Source: an uncultured Sulfolobales archaeon
GTDB taxonomy: Archaea > Thermoproteota > Thermoprotei_A > Sulfolobales > NBVN01
Direction: 5' to 3'
NCBI GenBank assembly: GCA_938045815.1
Contig: CALIBI010000031.1
Coordinates: forward strand, 1-50,309
DNA length: 50,309 nt
In this document: piece after piece, positions 7,049-15,274 of the stretch
Numbering within the stretch: position 1 is the stretch's first letter
Layout: every line of letters starts with the position of its first letter
Position numbers and translations under genes: made by a program
Notes under the pieces: generated by a model
Told to the model about the DNA's origin: nothing
Seen by the model: the letters and a program-made list of their open reading frames with translations, nothing else
Database searches by the model: none

Positions 7049-10000
7049 GTGTACGTGTTGAGGAAGAAGACCCTGTTACTGGTTTTGATTAGCTTAGTTA
7101 TTGCTAGTATCTTCGCAACTCCATTAACCATAATAAGAGCTGAGAGTACACCTTTAAACGTAATCATAGTGTGGCACTATCATCAGCCATGGTATTATGG
7201 CGAGAATGACTCTTACTTCATACTACCTTGGGTTAGGATGCATTCAGTCGGTAATTACTATAAGATGGCTTTAATTTTGAGTAAATACCCTGGAGTTAAG
7301 GCGACCTTCACCTTCTCTGGCTCACTCCTCCATCAATTAATAAGTGGCGTGAACGGTGTTATGGATGTAAGACAGGTAATATCTTGGAAAATCGTCAACG
7401 GAACTGCAACAACCATGGAGTTATTTGAGATGCTGAGAATACCGGGAGGTTTCTTCGACATTAATTGGGCCAATATCCTAGAAGCTTCACCCAGGTTTAA
7501 AGAATTGAGAAGTAAAGCGCAGGCAGCCTTCACAAAATATGCTGGTCTTCCGGAGGAAGAAATGATAAATAAGGTGGTTAGTGAGTTCACTAACCAAGAC
7601 TTCATAGATTTAGCAACACTCTTCAACCTACTTTGGATAGACCCTGAAGTAGTATCTAGAGAGTACCCTGAACTCTCGCCACTAAGGGAGAGAGCTCTGA
7701 GCCAGACGAACCCATCCTTCACTAAGAGCGAGTTAGCTCTAGTTTTGAGTAAGCATGTAGAGATAATGAGCAAGGTAATACCGAAGTATAGAGAGTTACT
7801 TAATTCAGGTCAGGCAGAAATCATCCCAGTTCCTTACTCACACCCTATAGCCCCACTCTTAGCTGATTTAGGATGGTATGAAGATCTAGAAATACACGTT
7901 GAGAAAGCATTAAAACTATTTGAGACACACTTCAACTACATACCGAAAGGTATTTGGCCTGCTGAACAAGCAGTTAATGAGGAAGCACTGAGAATATTTA
8001 GTAAATATGGTATCTCGTGGTGTGTGACTGACAGAAACGTGCTTGAGTTAAGCGGTGTTGACGTAACTAAGCCAGAAAACTATCTAAGACCTTGGAGAAT
8101 AGATTTCGGCACTACCTCCTTCTACGTGTTTTTCAGAGATCCTCATTTAAGCAATATGATGAGTTTCCAGTACTCAGGAATGGATACTGGCGCCGCTATT
8201 AATGACCTCAAGAATTACTTAATGAGCTTAGCTTCCGCTAGTACTGATGAGAGTAGGGTCTTAGTAGTAGCTCTTGACGGTGAGAATCCTTGGGAGAGTT
8301 ACAGAAACTTCGGTGATGACTTCCTGAATTCTCTCTACGCCACCCTCAAAGAACTGCAGGAGCAGGGTATTATAATCACTAGAACTCCTAGCGAATACGT
8401 AAGACTCTACAAAGAGAGAATTCCACAATTACCATTAACTACTCAGAAGTATCTTGATTTAGCAGGCAAAGACATATCTCACATAACAACTTACGAGGCT
8501 CTACCTACTAGAGAAGTTTCGGCGAGAATAGCTGAGAGTTCTTGGAGTGGTAAAGACGCTAGATTAAATACTTGGATAGGCGATAAGCAAGAAAACATCG
8601 CTCTAATGTGGTTAGCTAAAGCCAGAAACGATGTAATGCTTAAACACGGCGTTACGAGCATTCGTGAGTTGGCTGAAGTGAATCCGTCAGCCACTGAAGC
8701 AATATTAAGGGCTGAAGCAAGTGACTGGAACTGGTGGTATGGTGGTGAATGGGGACCTGTAGGTAGATTTGACTTAGTCTATAAGTATTATCTGGCAGAG
8801 GCTTACAGGTCTTCAGGGCTTCAGCCACCACCATACTTAAATGCTACTTTTCTCCCGGACGGTATTCCCTCAGGATTGATTAACTCTCAGTCACCACCAT
8901 CTCTTAAAACTAGACCAAAGAATTACGTAATACCTGATTCAGAGTTAGGTCGCGTGTTGGAGGTCGTAGTGGCGCATAAAGTTCTAGATAAGGTTATTCT
9001 AGGTGTTGATAGTGAGTACCTCTACGTGAATTTCAGGATTAACTTAACCACTAACACAGACTATTCTGTAGTTCTTTACTTAAGTAATCCTAGGAGGAGT
9101 TACTCGCCATGGGTTAGAGGGTATAACGTGTATCCAATGAACGCTACCAGAGATTTAGGTGTAGCCATAGCTAGCGCGGTAGTTATTAAGATTACGAGAG
9201 AATCTCTAGCAGACCCTTATGGTAGGGTAGCTATCATTTATCAAGCAAGCGGTGACGAGTCTTACTATCCTTCCTACGTTAATTACTACAATACGTTAAT
9301 AGAAAACGATAAGGTCTTCGTAGCTTTAGGTATTAAGTGGCTTGATTTAGGTTTAGAGACAGGTGACGTGACCTACCTAGCAGTAGCACTCTACTCTGAC
9401 GGGGTGTTAAGCGCGTACTCAAGCAGGTTAGGTAGTGTGTACTTCGTTAGAGTGCCGAGACCCCCAGTAGCTCCTGGAGCTAACGTAATAGTAGAGCTCA
9501 CAGATCCTGAGAAAGATGATAAGGGTGCCGGAACGTATGTTTACCCTCTGAATAGAGTATTTGTGCCAGGAGTTTTCGATTTACTTAAGTTTAGTGTGCT
9601 CGATATCGGTGAGAAGTACCTCATAACCTTCGAAGTTAGAGAACTTGGAGGTAATCCGTGGGGAGGACCTAACGGCTTCAGCATGCAGTTCTTCCACGTC
9701 TACATAGACACTGACAACGTCCCGAGAAGTGGCAACGTAACTACTCTTGGTTTATGGGTTGAGATAGACCCAGAATATGCTTGGGAGACAGCTCTACTCA
9801 TAGGTCCCGGATGGTCCGGTAGCAACAACGTTATATATCCTAACGGCACGAACATAGCTAATGCTATGAGTATTTACGCAGAACAGCCTAACAAGATCAT
9901 AGCTGAAGTACCTAAGGAACTAATACCAGCAATTAAGCCTCCTAAAGAGTGGGGATGGGTAGTAGTGTTGACTTCATGGGACGGCTACGGAGCCAACAAC

Positions 10001-10414
10001 ATAAGATCCTTCGCTATAGATCCAGGTGAATGGAGCTTTGGCGTAGGAGCACAACACGCTATAGCAGTTGCTGCAGGAGTCATACCAAGAATAGTAGACT
10101 TACTAGCACCAACACCAGAACTACAATACAGCATGCTTTCCTCATATAGCGTAAACGTAGAAACACTGGAAGGAACTCCCGCCAAAATAAAGGGTGTCAG
10201 ACCCGCCGTACAACTCCCTCAACCAACAATAACAGTCACTACCACAACAACTACCACGGAAATCTTAAGCACCACGTTTACGCAGACAGAAACAACGACA
10301 GTTCCTCAAACAATTACTGACTGGAACCTAGTAGCTTTAAGCGTAGTCACCACACTGATAGCTTCAGTCGTAGTGTTCCTGATACTCATCAGATTCTTCT
10401 TTAAGAAGAGATAA
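7049..10414 (+). CDS. Cell-surface GH57 glucanase (amylopullulanase-like), membrane-anchored
   Basis: This is a 1121-aa secreted glycoside hydrolase that should cut starch, pullulan or related alpha-glucans outside the cell. A signal peptide covers about residues 1-32. The GH57 barrel shows HQP (45-47), WPAE with the nucleophile Glu306, and LDGE with the acid Asp410. Downstream (about 650-1050) lie beta-rich segments like the C-terminal domain of glucodextranase and archaeal amylopullulanases, including ELTDPEKDDKGAGTYVYP. A Thr-rich stalk (about 1065-1090) leads to a C-terminal membrane helix and a short basic tail, so the enzyme is tethered to the membrane. Start GTG 7049 follows a TATA box; GTG 7055 and TTG 7058 are alternatives. 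The maltodextrin importer genes follow. Exact bond specificity (alpha-1,4, alpha-1,6 or both) is inferred only from architecture. Confidence 0.9.
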   Translation: MYVLRKKTLLLVLISLVIASIFATPLTIIRAESTPLNVIIVWHYHQPWYYGENDSYFILPWVRMHSVGNYYKMALILSKYPGVKATFTFSGSLLHQLISGVNGVMDVRQVISWKIVNGTATTMELFEMLRIPGGFFDINWANILEASPRFKELRSKAQAAFTKYAGLPEEEMINKVVSEFTNQDFIDLATLFNLLWIDPEVVSREYPELSPLRERALSQTNPSFTKSELALVLSKHVEIMSKVIPKYRELLNSGQAEIIPVPYSHPIAPLLADLGWYEDLEIHVEKALKLFETHFNYIPKGIWPAEQAVNEEALRIFSKYGISWCVTDRNVLELSGVDVTKPENYLRPWRIDFGTTSFYVFFRDPHLSNMMSFQYSGMDTGAAINDLKNYLMSLASASTDESRVLVVALDGENPWESYRNFGDDFLNSLYATLKELQEQGIIITRTPSEYVRLYKERIPQLPLTTQKYLDLAGKDISHITTYEALPTREVSARIAESSWSGKDARLNTWIGDKQENIALMWLAKARNDVMLKHGVTSIRELAEVNPSATEAILRAEASDWNWWYGGEWGPVGRFDLVYKYYLAEAYRSSGLQPPPYLNATFLPDGIPSGLINSQSPPSLKTRPKNYVIPDSELGRVLEVVVAHKVLDKVILGVDSEYLYVNFRINLTTNTDYSVVLYLSNPRRSYSPWVRGYNVYPMNATRDLGVAIASAVVIKITRESLADPYGRVAIIYQASGDESYYPSYVNYYNTLIENDKVFVALGIKWLDLGLETGDVTYLAVALYSDGVLSAYSSRLGSVYFVRVPRPPVAPGANVIVELTDPEKDDKGAGTYVYPLNRVFVPGVFDLLKFSVLDIGEKYLITFEVRELGGNPWGGPNGFSMQFFHVYIDTDNVPRSGNVTTLGLWVEIDPEYAWETALLIGPGWSGSNNVIYPNGTNIANAMSIYAEQPNKIIAEVPKELIPAIKPPKEWGWVVVLTSWDGYGANNIRSFAIDPGEWSFGVGAQHAIAVAAGVIPRIVDLLAPTPELQYSMLSSYSVNVETLEGTPAKIKGVRPAVQLPQPTITVTTTTTTTEILSTTFTQTETTTVPQTITDWNLVALSVVTTLIASVVVFLILIRFFFKKR

Positions 10415-10426
10415 AACATATTAACA

Positions 10427-10432
10427 TTTTTT
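10427..10432 (+). terminator. Possible T-run terminator after the GH57 gene
   Basis: A T6 run lies 13 nt after the stop of the glucanase gene and before the binding-protein gene. It may stop part of the transcripts, leaving the large enzyme and the transporter at different levels. Confidence 0.35.
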
Positions 10433-10468
10433 ACCCCTAAGTCAGAATATTTATTGAGGTGTCTCGCT

Positions 10469-11851
10469 TTGGGTAGGGCTATTAGTAAAACTATTGCCGT
10501 AGTTATTGGTGTCGTGATTTTGATTGCTGTTGTTGGTGTTTTGATCTACATGACTACTCAAGCACCACCAACACCAACGGAAACAACACCGACACCCACA
10601 ACCACACCAACCACAACACCAACAGAAACTACGACACCTGTCGAGTATAAGTTAAAGTTTGGTGATGTGGAGGTCTTGGTTACTAGAGAGATTTATGAAG
10701 TAGCTCAGAAGGCTAGGAACCGGCAAATAGATGTCACGATTACTTTCTGGGTTTCTATGATGCCTTTCGAGGAGGAGGTGATTAGGAGCATAATTGAGAA
10801 CTTTACTGCTGAATATCCTGGCATAAAAGTTAATCTAGTTCATCAAGACAGTATGAAGGATGTTTATCAAGCTCAGGTAGCTATCGGGAAAGGTCCCGAC
10901 TTACTTACTTGGGCTCATGACTGGACCGGAGGTTTTGCTGATGCTAACATGATTGTGCCTCTAGATCAGTACTTGACGAGTGACATATTAAATCAATTTG
11001 TTCCCTCTGCGCTGAGGGCTGCGTCATATAACAACAAGATATGGGGATTGCCTTGGGCTGCTGAGACCGTCGCTCTTGTTTGCAATAACGCTCTAGTTAG
11101 TAAGATTCCTGAAAACTTTGATGAGTTGAAAAACATAATGCAGCAGTATTACAACCCTGGCGCAGGTAAGTACGGAATTTCATACCAGGTTGATTCTTAC
11201 TTCATTTCCGCGTGGGCTCACGCTTTCGGAGGTTACTACTTTGATGATGCTACGGAGAGACCTGGAGTCAATTTAACTGAGACGGTGAGAGGGATAAGAT
11301 TCTTCTACGAGAATATCTACGTGTACCTATATACAGGTGATTTAGGACATGATGCGCAGTTAAGACTCTTCTTAACTGGCGGAACACCATGCATAGTAAC
11401 TGGACCTTGGGATATTAAGGCTATTAGGGATGCGGGCATAAACTTTACCGTAACACCACTACCTAAGATTTCCGAGACTGTGGTACCGAAGCCGTACTCG
11501 GGTGTTAAACTAATATGGCTAAACCCCAACTCCAAGAATAAGGAGGCTGCAGTACTCTTCGCTCTTTGGTTCACCTTAAATAATAAGGTCATACAGAAAC
11601 TTGCTGAGGAGGCTGGCTTCGTTCCAGTACATAAAGCAGTTCTTGAGTGGGAAGGCTTACTTAGGCTTCCAGTAGTTCATGGTTATGCTAGGGCTGTAGA
11701 AAGAAGCATACCCATGCCTTCAAGCCCTAAAATGATCCATGTCTGGACAGCAGTTGGTGAAGCCTTAACCGCCATAAATCAGGGAGTCTCAACTATAGAA
11801 GAAGCACTTAATTACGCGCAGGAACAGATACTACAGAAGCTTTCTGGATAA
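10469..11851 (+). CDS. Maltodextrin-type ABC transporter substrate-binding protein with class III signal peptide
   Basis: This is an extracellular sugar-binding protein of the MalE family (460 aa from the start chosen). The N-terminus reads MGRAISK followed by a hydrophobic helix. Arg-Ala before Ile-Ser fits the type IV pilin-like (class III) signal recognised by the archaeal peptidase PibD, as seen in Sulfolobus sugar-binding proteins. A Thr/Pro-rich linker (about residues 30-55) then tethers the lobes to the membrane. The frame opens at TTG 10454, but GAGGTG at 10456-10461 is a good Shine-Dalgarno site seven nt before TTG 10469, so the latter is preferred. The next two genes encode its permeases. 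The role is uptake of oligosaccharides released by the GH57 enzyme; the exact sugar is inferred from context. Confidence 0.88.
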   Translation: MGRAISKTIAVVIGVVILIAVVGVLIYMTTQAPPTPTETTPTPTTTPTTTPTETTTPVEYKLKFGDVEVLVTREIYEVAQKARNRQIDVTITFWVSMMPFEEEVIRSIIENFTAEYPGIKVNLVHQDSMKDVYQAQVAIGKGPDLLTWAHDWTGGFADANMIVPLDQYLTSDILNQFVPSALRAASYNNKIWGLPWAAETVALVCNNALVSKIPENFDELKNIMQQYYNPGAGKYGISYQVDSYFISAWAHAFGGYYFDDATERPGVNLTETVRGIRFFYENIYVYLYTGDLGHDAQLRLFLTGGTPCIVTGPWDIKAIRDAGINFTVTPLPKISETVVPKPYSGVKLIWLNPNSKNKEAAVLFALWFTLNNKVIQKLAEEAGFVPVHKAVLEWEGLLRLPVVHGYARAVERSIPMPSSPKMIHVWTAVGEALTAINQGVSTIEEALNYAQEQILQKLSG

Positions 11852-11866
11852 AGTGGGGTTAAACGT

Positions 11867-12820
11867 ATGGGAAAGCCGAAAAGCAAAGAAGAACTTCTTT
11901 TTCCTACTAAAACAGCACTCATTCTAGTAATTCCCTCACTCTTTCTCTTCATATTCTTTAATATATGGCCAATAGCTTTCTCAGCTTACCTGGCTTTCAC
12001 TAACGCTAATCATATAAACATATACAACCCAGATTATCCTGCCAGACCTCTCATGTTTATAGGTTTGAGTAATTTTATGAAGCTGTTCAATGACCCGGCT
12101 TTCTACTACTCACTCTTAAAGACTTTGTTGTTCCTTGCTACATCAGTTCCATTAAAGATATTAGTTGGTGTAGGTCTCGCGTTTCTCCTCTCCACACCCC
12201 TAATTTATGGAAGGAAAATAATGAGGGGGTTGTTACTGACACCTTGGGCCATACCTGCCATATTATCTGTTATGATATGGAGAAGTGTTCTAGACCCTAG
12301 CTACGGTCCCGTGACTCAGTTTTTCTCGTTTATTGTTGGCAGACCTTTTCAGGCTGTAGGTACTATTATGAATGAGTGGGATTCTTTCTTAGTATATAAT
12401 ATCATAGAAACCTGGCTAGCTTATCCCTTCGTAATGACCGTAGTTGGTGGTGCTATATCAGGTATTCCTAAGGAGATTATCGAGGCCTCAATAGTTGATG
12501 GAGCAGGCGTATTCACTAGGACCACTAAGGTTGTTTTACCACTAATAATAAGAACCATAGCTTTCGTAGCAGTTCTTACGTCAGGTGCTTCTCTCCAGGC
12601 TTTCTTAATTCCCTTCGTACTCAACGACGGTGGTCCTATGATTAGGTTCATGGGTAAGCTAGTCAACAGTAATGATTTGCTGCTCTTGTACGGGTATCAT
12701 AGATTCATGAGAGACTATGAGTGGGGTTATGCCGCGGCTTTCTACCTCATAGTTGTTCTAATACTCTCAGTGTATGTTTACGTGTGGTTTAAGCTAGTTT
12801 TTCAGAGAGGTGGTAAGTAA
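11867..12820 (+). CDS. Sugar ABC transporter permease, MalF type
   Basis: This 317-aa inner membrane permease has about six hydrophobic helices. It carries the cytoplasmic EAA-loop signature of binding-protein-dependent permeases (EASIVDGAGVFTRTTKVVLP, around residues 206-225), which docks on the ATPase. It starts 15 nt after the binding-protein gene and is followed almost at once by the second permease, so all three are co-transcribed. MalF-type N-terminal helices and length fit a maltodextrin or related carbohydrate importer. Confidence 0.9.
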   Translation: MGKPKSKEELLFPTKTALILVIPSLFLFIFFNIWPIAFSAYLAFTNANHINIYNPDYPARPLMFIGLSNFMKLFNDPAFYYSLLKTLLFLATSVPLKILVGVGLAFLLSTPLIYGRKIMRGLLLTPWAIPAILSVMIWRSVLDPSYGPVTQFFSFIVGRPFQAVGTIMNEWDSFLVYNIIETWLAYPFVMTVVGGAISGIPKEIIEASIVDGAGVFTRTTKVVLPLIIRTIAFVAVLTSGASLQAFLIPFVLNDGGPMIRFMGKLVNSNDLLLLYGYHRFMRDYEWGYAAAFYLIVVLILSVYVYVWFKLVFQRGGK

Positions 12821-12821
12821 G

Positions 12822-13634
12822 GTGACTTCAGTTAAGTTATATCTACTCAAGCTATTTATTACTGCGGTGGGATTCTCCATAACTGCTACACTACTTTATC
12901 CTGTAGTCTATATCTTTCTTACAGCATTCTCAAAACTACCTACCATATCACTTGATGCAGCATACTTCACTCTAGACAACTTCGTGACTGTTATCAACGA
13001 TGGAGATTTCAGGAGCTCGCTATTTCTAAGCTCTCTGGTTTCCGGGGCTACAGTATTCCTAGCTTTATTATTCATAACTCCTGCAGCATACGCGTTCTCC
13101 AGATTTAGGTTTAGGGGTAAGAGTACCGCGCTATACTCTTACCTAATATTTAGTCAAGTGAGCGGGGGTTTTGGTGTGGCGTCTCTTGTTGCTCTCTTTG
13201 TTTTTCTAGGCAAACTGAATCTAGTTAATATTTACGTGCTGCCATTCCTGTATGTTTCCGGTATGGTTCCTTTCAATACCTGGCTCCTCAAAAACTATTT
13301 TGACAACATTCCTAGAGAGTTAGATGAGGCTGCGTTCGTTGATGGTAGTGGGTGGTGGACCCTAATGTTTAGGGTGGTCCTACCATCATCTAGAGCACCA
13401 ATGCTGGTGTTAGCTATCTTCGCGTTCATGGGTGCTTGGTCTGAGTTCATTCTAGCTAACTTATTCGGTTTCCAGACTCTGCCAGTCTTTATGTATAGAT
13501 ATATTGGAGCTCGTACCATTTACTGGAATATATTCGCAGCTACAGCAATACTCTACGCAGCACCTATGATAATCATGTATATGGTGGCGCAGAGATTCGT
13601 AGGAGAGGCTGTTAGGATGGGTGTTAAAGGTTAG
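12822..13634 (+). CDS. Sugar ABC transporter permease, MalG type
   Basis: This is the second permease of the same importer, about 270 aa with six hydrophobic helices and the EAA-loop motif DEAAFVDGSGWWTLMFRVVLP in two parts around residues 170-190. The frame is open from GTG 12810, overlapping malF. However, GAGGTGG at 12806-12812 is a Shine-Dalgarno site placed for GTG 12822, just after the malF stop. No ATP-binding gene follows; the operon ends here and two sRNA genes come next. An ATPase encoded elsewhere must energise the transporter, the MalK-like protein at 31028-32128 being one candidate. Confidence 0.9.
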   Translation: MTSVKLYLLKLFITAVGFSITATLLYPVVYIFLTAFSKLPTISLDAAYFTLDNFVTVINDGDFRSSLFLSSLVSGATVFLALLFITPAAYAFSRFRFRGKSTALYSYLIFSQVSGGFGVASLVALFVFLGKLNLVNIYVLPFLYVSGMVPFNTWLLKNYFDNIPRELDEAAFVDGSGWWTLMFRVVLPSSRAPMLVLAIFAFMGAWSEFILANLFGFQTLPVFMYRYIGARTIYWNIFAATAILYAAPMIIMYMVAQRFVGEAVRMGVKG

Positions 13635-13671
13635 TTTTTACGTTACTAAAACTCATGTACGTTAAGTTTAA

Positions 13672-13719
13672 TCAGAATTCCTGGGATCATCACTACTCAG
13701 CCGGTTGATCCTTCATCAC
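13672..13719 (-). ncRNA. C/D box sRNA with a guide matching the 5' end of 16S rRNA
   Basis: On the minus strand all four boxes are in order: C box GTGATGA (13713-13719), 12-nt guide AGGATCAACCGG, D' box CTGA (13697-13700), 3-nt spacer, C' box GTGATGA (13687-13693), 11-nt guide TCCCAGGAATT, D box CTGA (13672-13675). Guide lengths and the short D'-C' spacer are typical of archaeal C/D sRNAs that direct 2'-O-methylation with L7Ae, Nop5 and fibrillarin. The first guide is the exact complement of CCGGUUGAUCCU at the start of archaeal 16S rRNA. The five-nucleotide rule points to the first U of GGUUGAUCC. The second guide's target was not recognised. A TATA box sits about 25 nt upstream of the C box. 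Confidence 0.88.
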
Positions 13720-13740
13720 TATACTACTATCACACTCAAA

Positions 13741-13750
13741 ACTAATATAG
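13741..13750 (-). promoter_or_regulatory. TATA box for the minus-strand C/D sRNA
   Basis: Read on the minus strand this is CTATATTAGT. About 25 nt downstream is the first base of the C box at 13719, which is the expected spacing for an sRNA transcribed from its own promoter. Confidence 0.5.
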
Positions 13751-13774
13751 GCTGTGTTCAAGCATGCCGTAAAA

Positions 13775-13784
13775 GTTTATAAGG
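13775..13784 (+). promoter_or_regulatory. TATA box for the plus-strand C/D sRNA
   Basis: GTTTATAAGG points away from the minus-strand sRNA promoter, only about 25 nt from it. Transcription would begin near 13805-13810. There CTGAAG and CTTCAG (13804-13820) can form a small hairpin just upstream of the C box. Confidence 0.5.
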
Positions 13785-13827
13785 TTTCTTTCATCAGGAT
13801 TTTCTGAAGAACCGCTTCAGTTAATAC

Positions 13828-13876
13828 GTGATGAGAGCTCCCCTTCCTGAAGCATGATGTATCCGACATCGGCTGA
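13828..13876 (+). ncRNA. C/D box sRNA with a guide matching the 23S rRNA peptidyl-transferase loop
   Basis: Four ordered boxes are present: C box GTGATGA (13828-13834), 12-nt guide GAGCTCCCCTTC, D' box CTGA (13847-13850), 4-nt spacer, C' box TGATGT (13855-13860), 12-nt guide ATCCGACATCGG, D box CTGA (13873-13876). Ten bases of the second guide are complementary to CCGAUGUCGG. That string belongs to the conserved 23S loop around E. coli positions 2500-2509. The fifth base before the D box pairs with the U equivalent to 2504, predicting 2'-O-methylation there. The first guide's target was not recognised. The gene ends directly at the stop codon of the convergent glycosyltransferase gene and is followed by a T5 run. 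Confidence 0.87.
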
Positions 13877-15199
13877 TCAGTTTTTATTAATTACGTAGAA
13901 GTCCTTCACTGCAGACACTCTGAATATCGAGGACACTTCTATTAACCAAGCTATAGGTGCTATTAGGAAGTACCTGAGCTTCCCAGACTTGTAGGCTCCG
14001 TACGCGTACGCTGACCAGTGATATAGTGAATTAATTATTATGAGGCTTGCGATGAGCACGTTATAGTAACTCTTCGTCACGATTACCGTAATCACGACTA
14101 TTACTAAAGCAACCCAGAGAAAAGATTTAACAGCTACTATAGCTCTCATAAGGTTCGGAGCACGTCTTAAGTCTTTCAAGACCCCCTTAAACCATCTAGC
14201 TCTTTGTTTCTGGAGATCGCTTAGACTATTAGGGGATTTAATACTTACTATAGTTCTTGATTGCCAAGTCTTGTAATCATTCTTAACCAACTCAATAGCT
14301 AGGCTGAAGTCTTCAGTTATTGATGCGTGATTAAAGTTTAGTTCTCTTAATACGTGACCCTTAATACCTAGTAACTCCCCGTGAAGCCCTAAAAACGGCT
14401 TCCCTAGAAAACCCGTAAAGAACCTGTAGAGAGTTAAGTCATTGAAGTATCTTATCCAGTCAATCACGTAAGCTATTGTTGAGTTACCTCTCCGAGGCTT
14501 CAATATGGGATTAAAAGCCACGTAACCAACCTCCTCATAATACGGTATCTCATACAGGAAATGATCATCCAAAACTATGTTATCATCATCTAAGAAAACA
14601 TACCAGTTATCAGGTTCTACGAAATGTTCTATGAAGTACTTCATAGCACGCGCCTTACCCTTGCAGGATCTTATGTATGTTTGAGGTACTACAACGAGTC
14701 TTAGGTAAGGATCTGAGGAACTCATACTACTTAAGTAATTCGTTAATTCCGCACCCTCATCTATAACCACCCACACTAAGTAATTTCTGAATCTCTTGCG
14801 TAAGTTCCCTAGAGATTCTTTTAAAGCATTCTTAACTTTATTATTAGCTACAGTCACGAGAACAAACTCTACGTTATAACTCTTATAAGGCTTCTTCTTA
14901 GGCTTGTAGATAACGTACCCTATAGACCCAGCTATCAAGAAAACATAAGTAACAGATAGTGTTATGTAGATTGGTATCATGAGGTATGGCTCGTTAGATA
15001 AGACATTAACACTCTCATCCATCATCAACACCTGATTCATAATGAATTCACAGGATAAAAAACTTATAATCTTCGTACTAACGTATAAGCAGGTGACTAG
15101 CATGGGTGGTAGGCAGAAAACTACTCTTTTCATGATTAGTGAGTCTAAAGAAACACGCAAAGCTAAGAGTACCGAAACACAAGAAAAAACCAAAAGCAA
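13877..15199 (-). CDS. Membrane-bound family 2 glycosyltransferase (processive/egghead-like)
   Basis: This is a 440-aa integral membrane glycosyltransferase. The N-terminal part (residues 1-98) has hydrophobic helices, the central GT-A domain spans about 105-340, and two or more helices follow to the C-terminus. The catalytic motifs of GT2 are present: DDDN (204-207), TED (295-297) and QKQRARW (330-336, the QxxRW motif). SCKGKARAMKY before the DDDN is typical of egghead-like and cellulose/hyaluronan synthase-like enzymes. It probably extends a cell-surface glycan, glycolipid or N-glycan. TTG 15199 gives the longest frame; ATG at residue 23 is the main alternative. It is transcribed away from the MscS gene through a shared 75-nt promoter region. 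Confidence 0.85.
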   Translation of the reverse strand: MLLVFSCVSVLLALRVSLDSLIMKRVVFCLPPMLVTCLYVSTKIISFLSCEFIMNQVLMMDESVNVLSNEPYLMIPIYITLSVTYVFLIAGSIGYVIYKPKKKPYKSYNVEFVLVTVANNKVKNALKESLGNLRKRFRNYLVWVVIDEGAELTNYLSSMSSSDPYLRLVVVPQTYIRSCKGKARAMKYFIEHFVEPDNWYVFLDDDNIVLDDHFLYEIPYYEEVGYVAFNPILKPRRGNSTIAYVIDWIRYFNDLTLYRFFTGFLGKPFLGLHGELLGIKGHVLRELNFNHASITEDFSLAIELVKNDYKTWQSRTIVSIKSPNSLSDLQKQRARWFKGVLKDLRRAPNLMRAIVAVKSFLWVALVIVVITVIVTKSYYNVLIASLIIINSLYHWSAYAYGAYKSGKLRYFLIAPIAWLIEVSSIFRVSAVKDFYVINKN

Positions 15200-15274
15200 G
15201 AAATGATTTTAACTAACATAAATATTATTCGAAAATATATAAGGGAGTCTTAAGGTATTATATTCGGTGAATTC

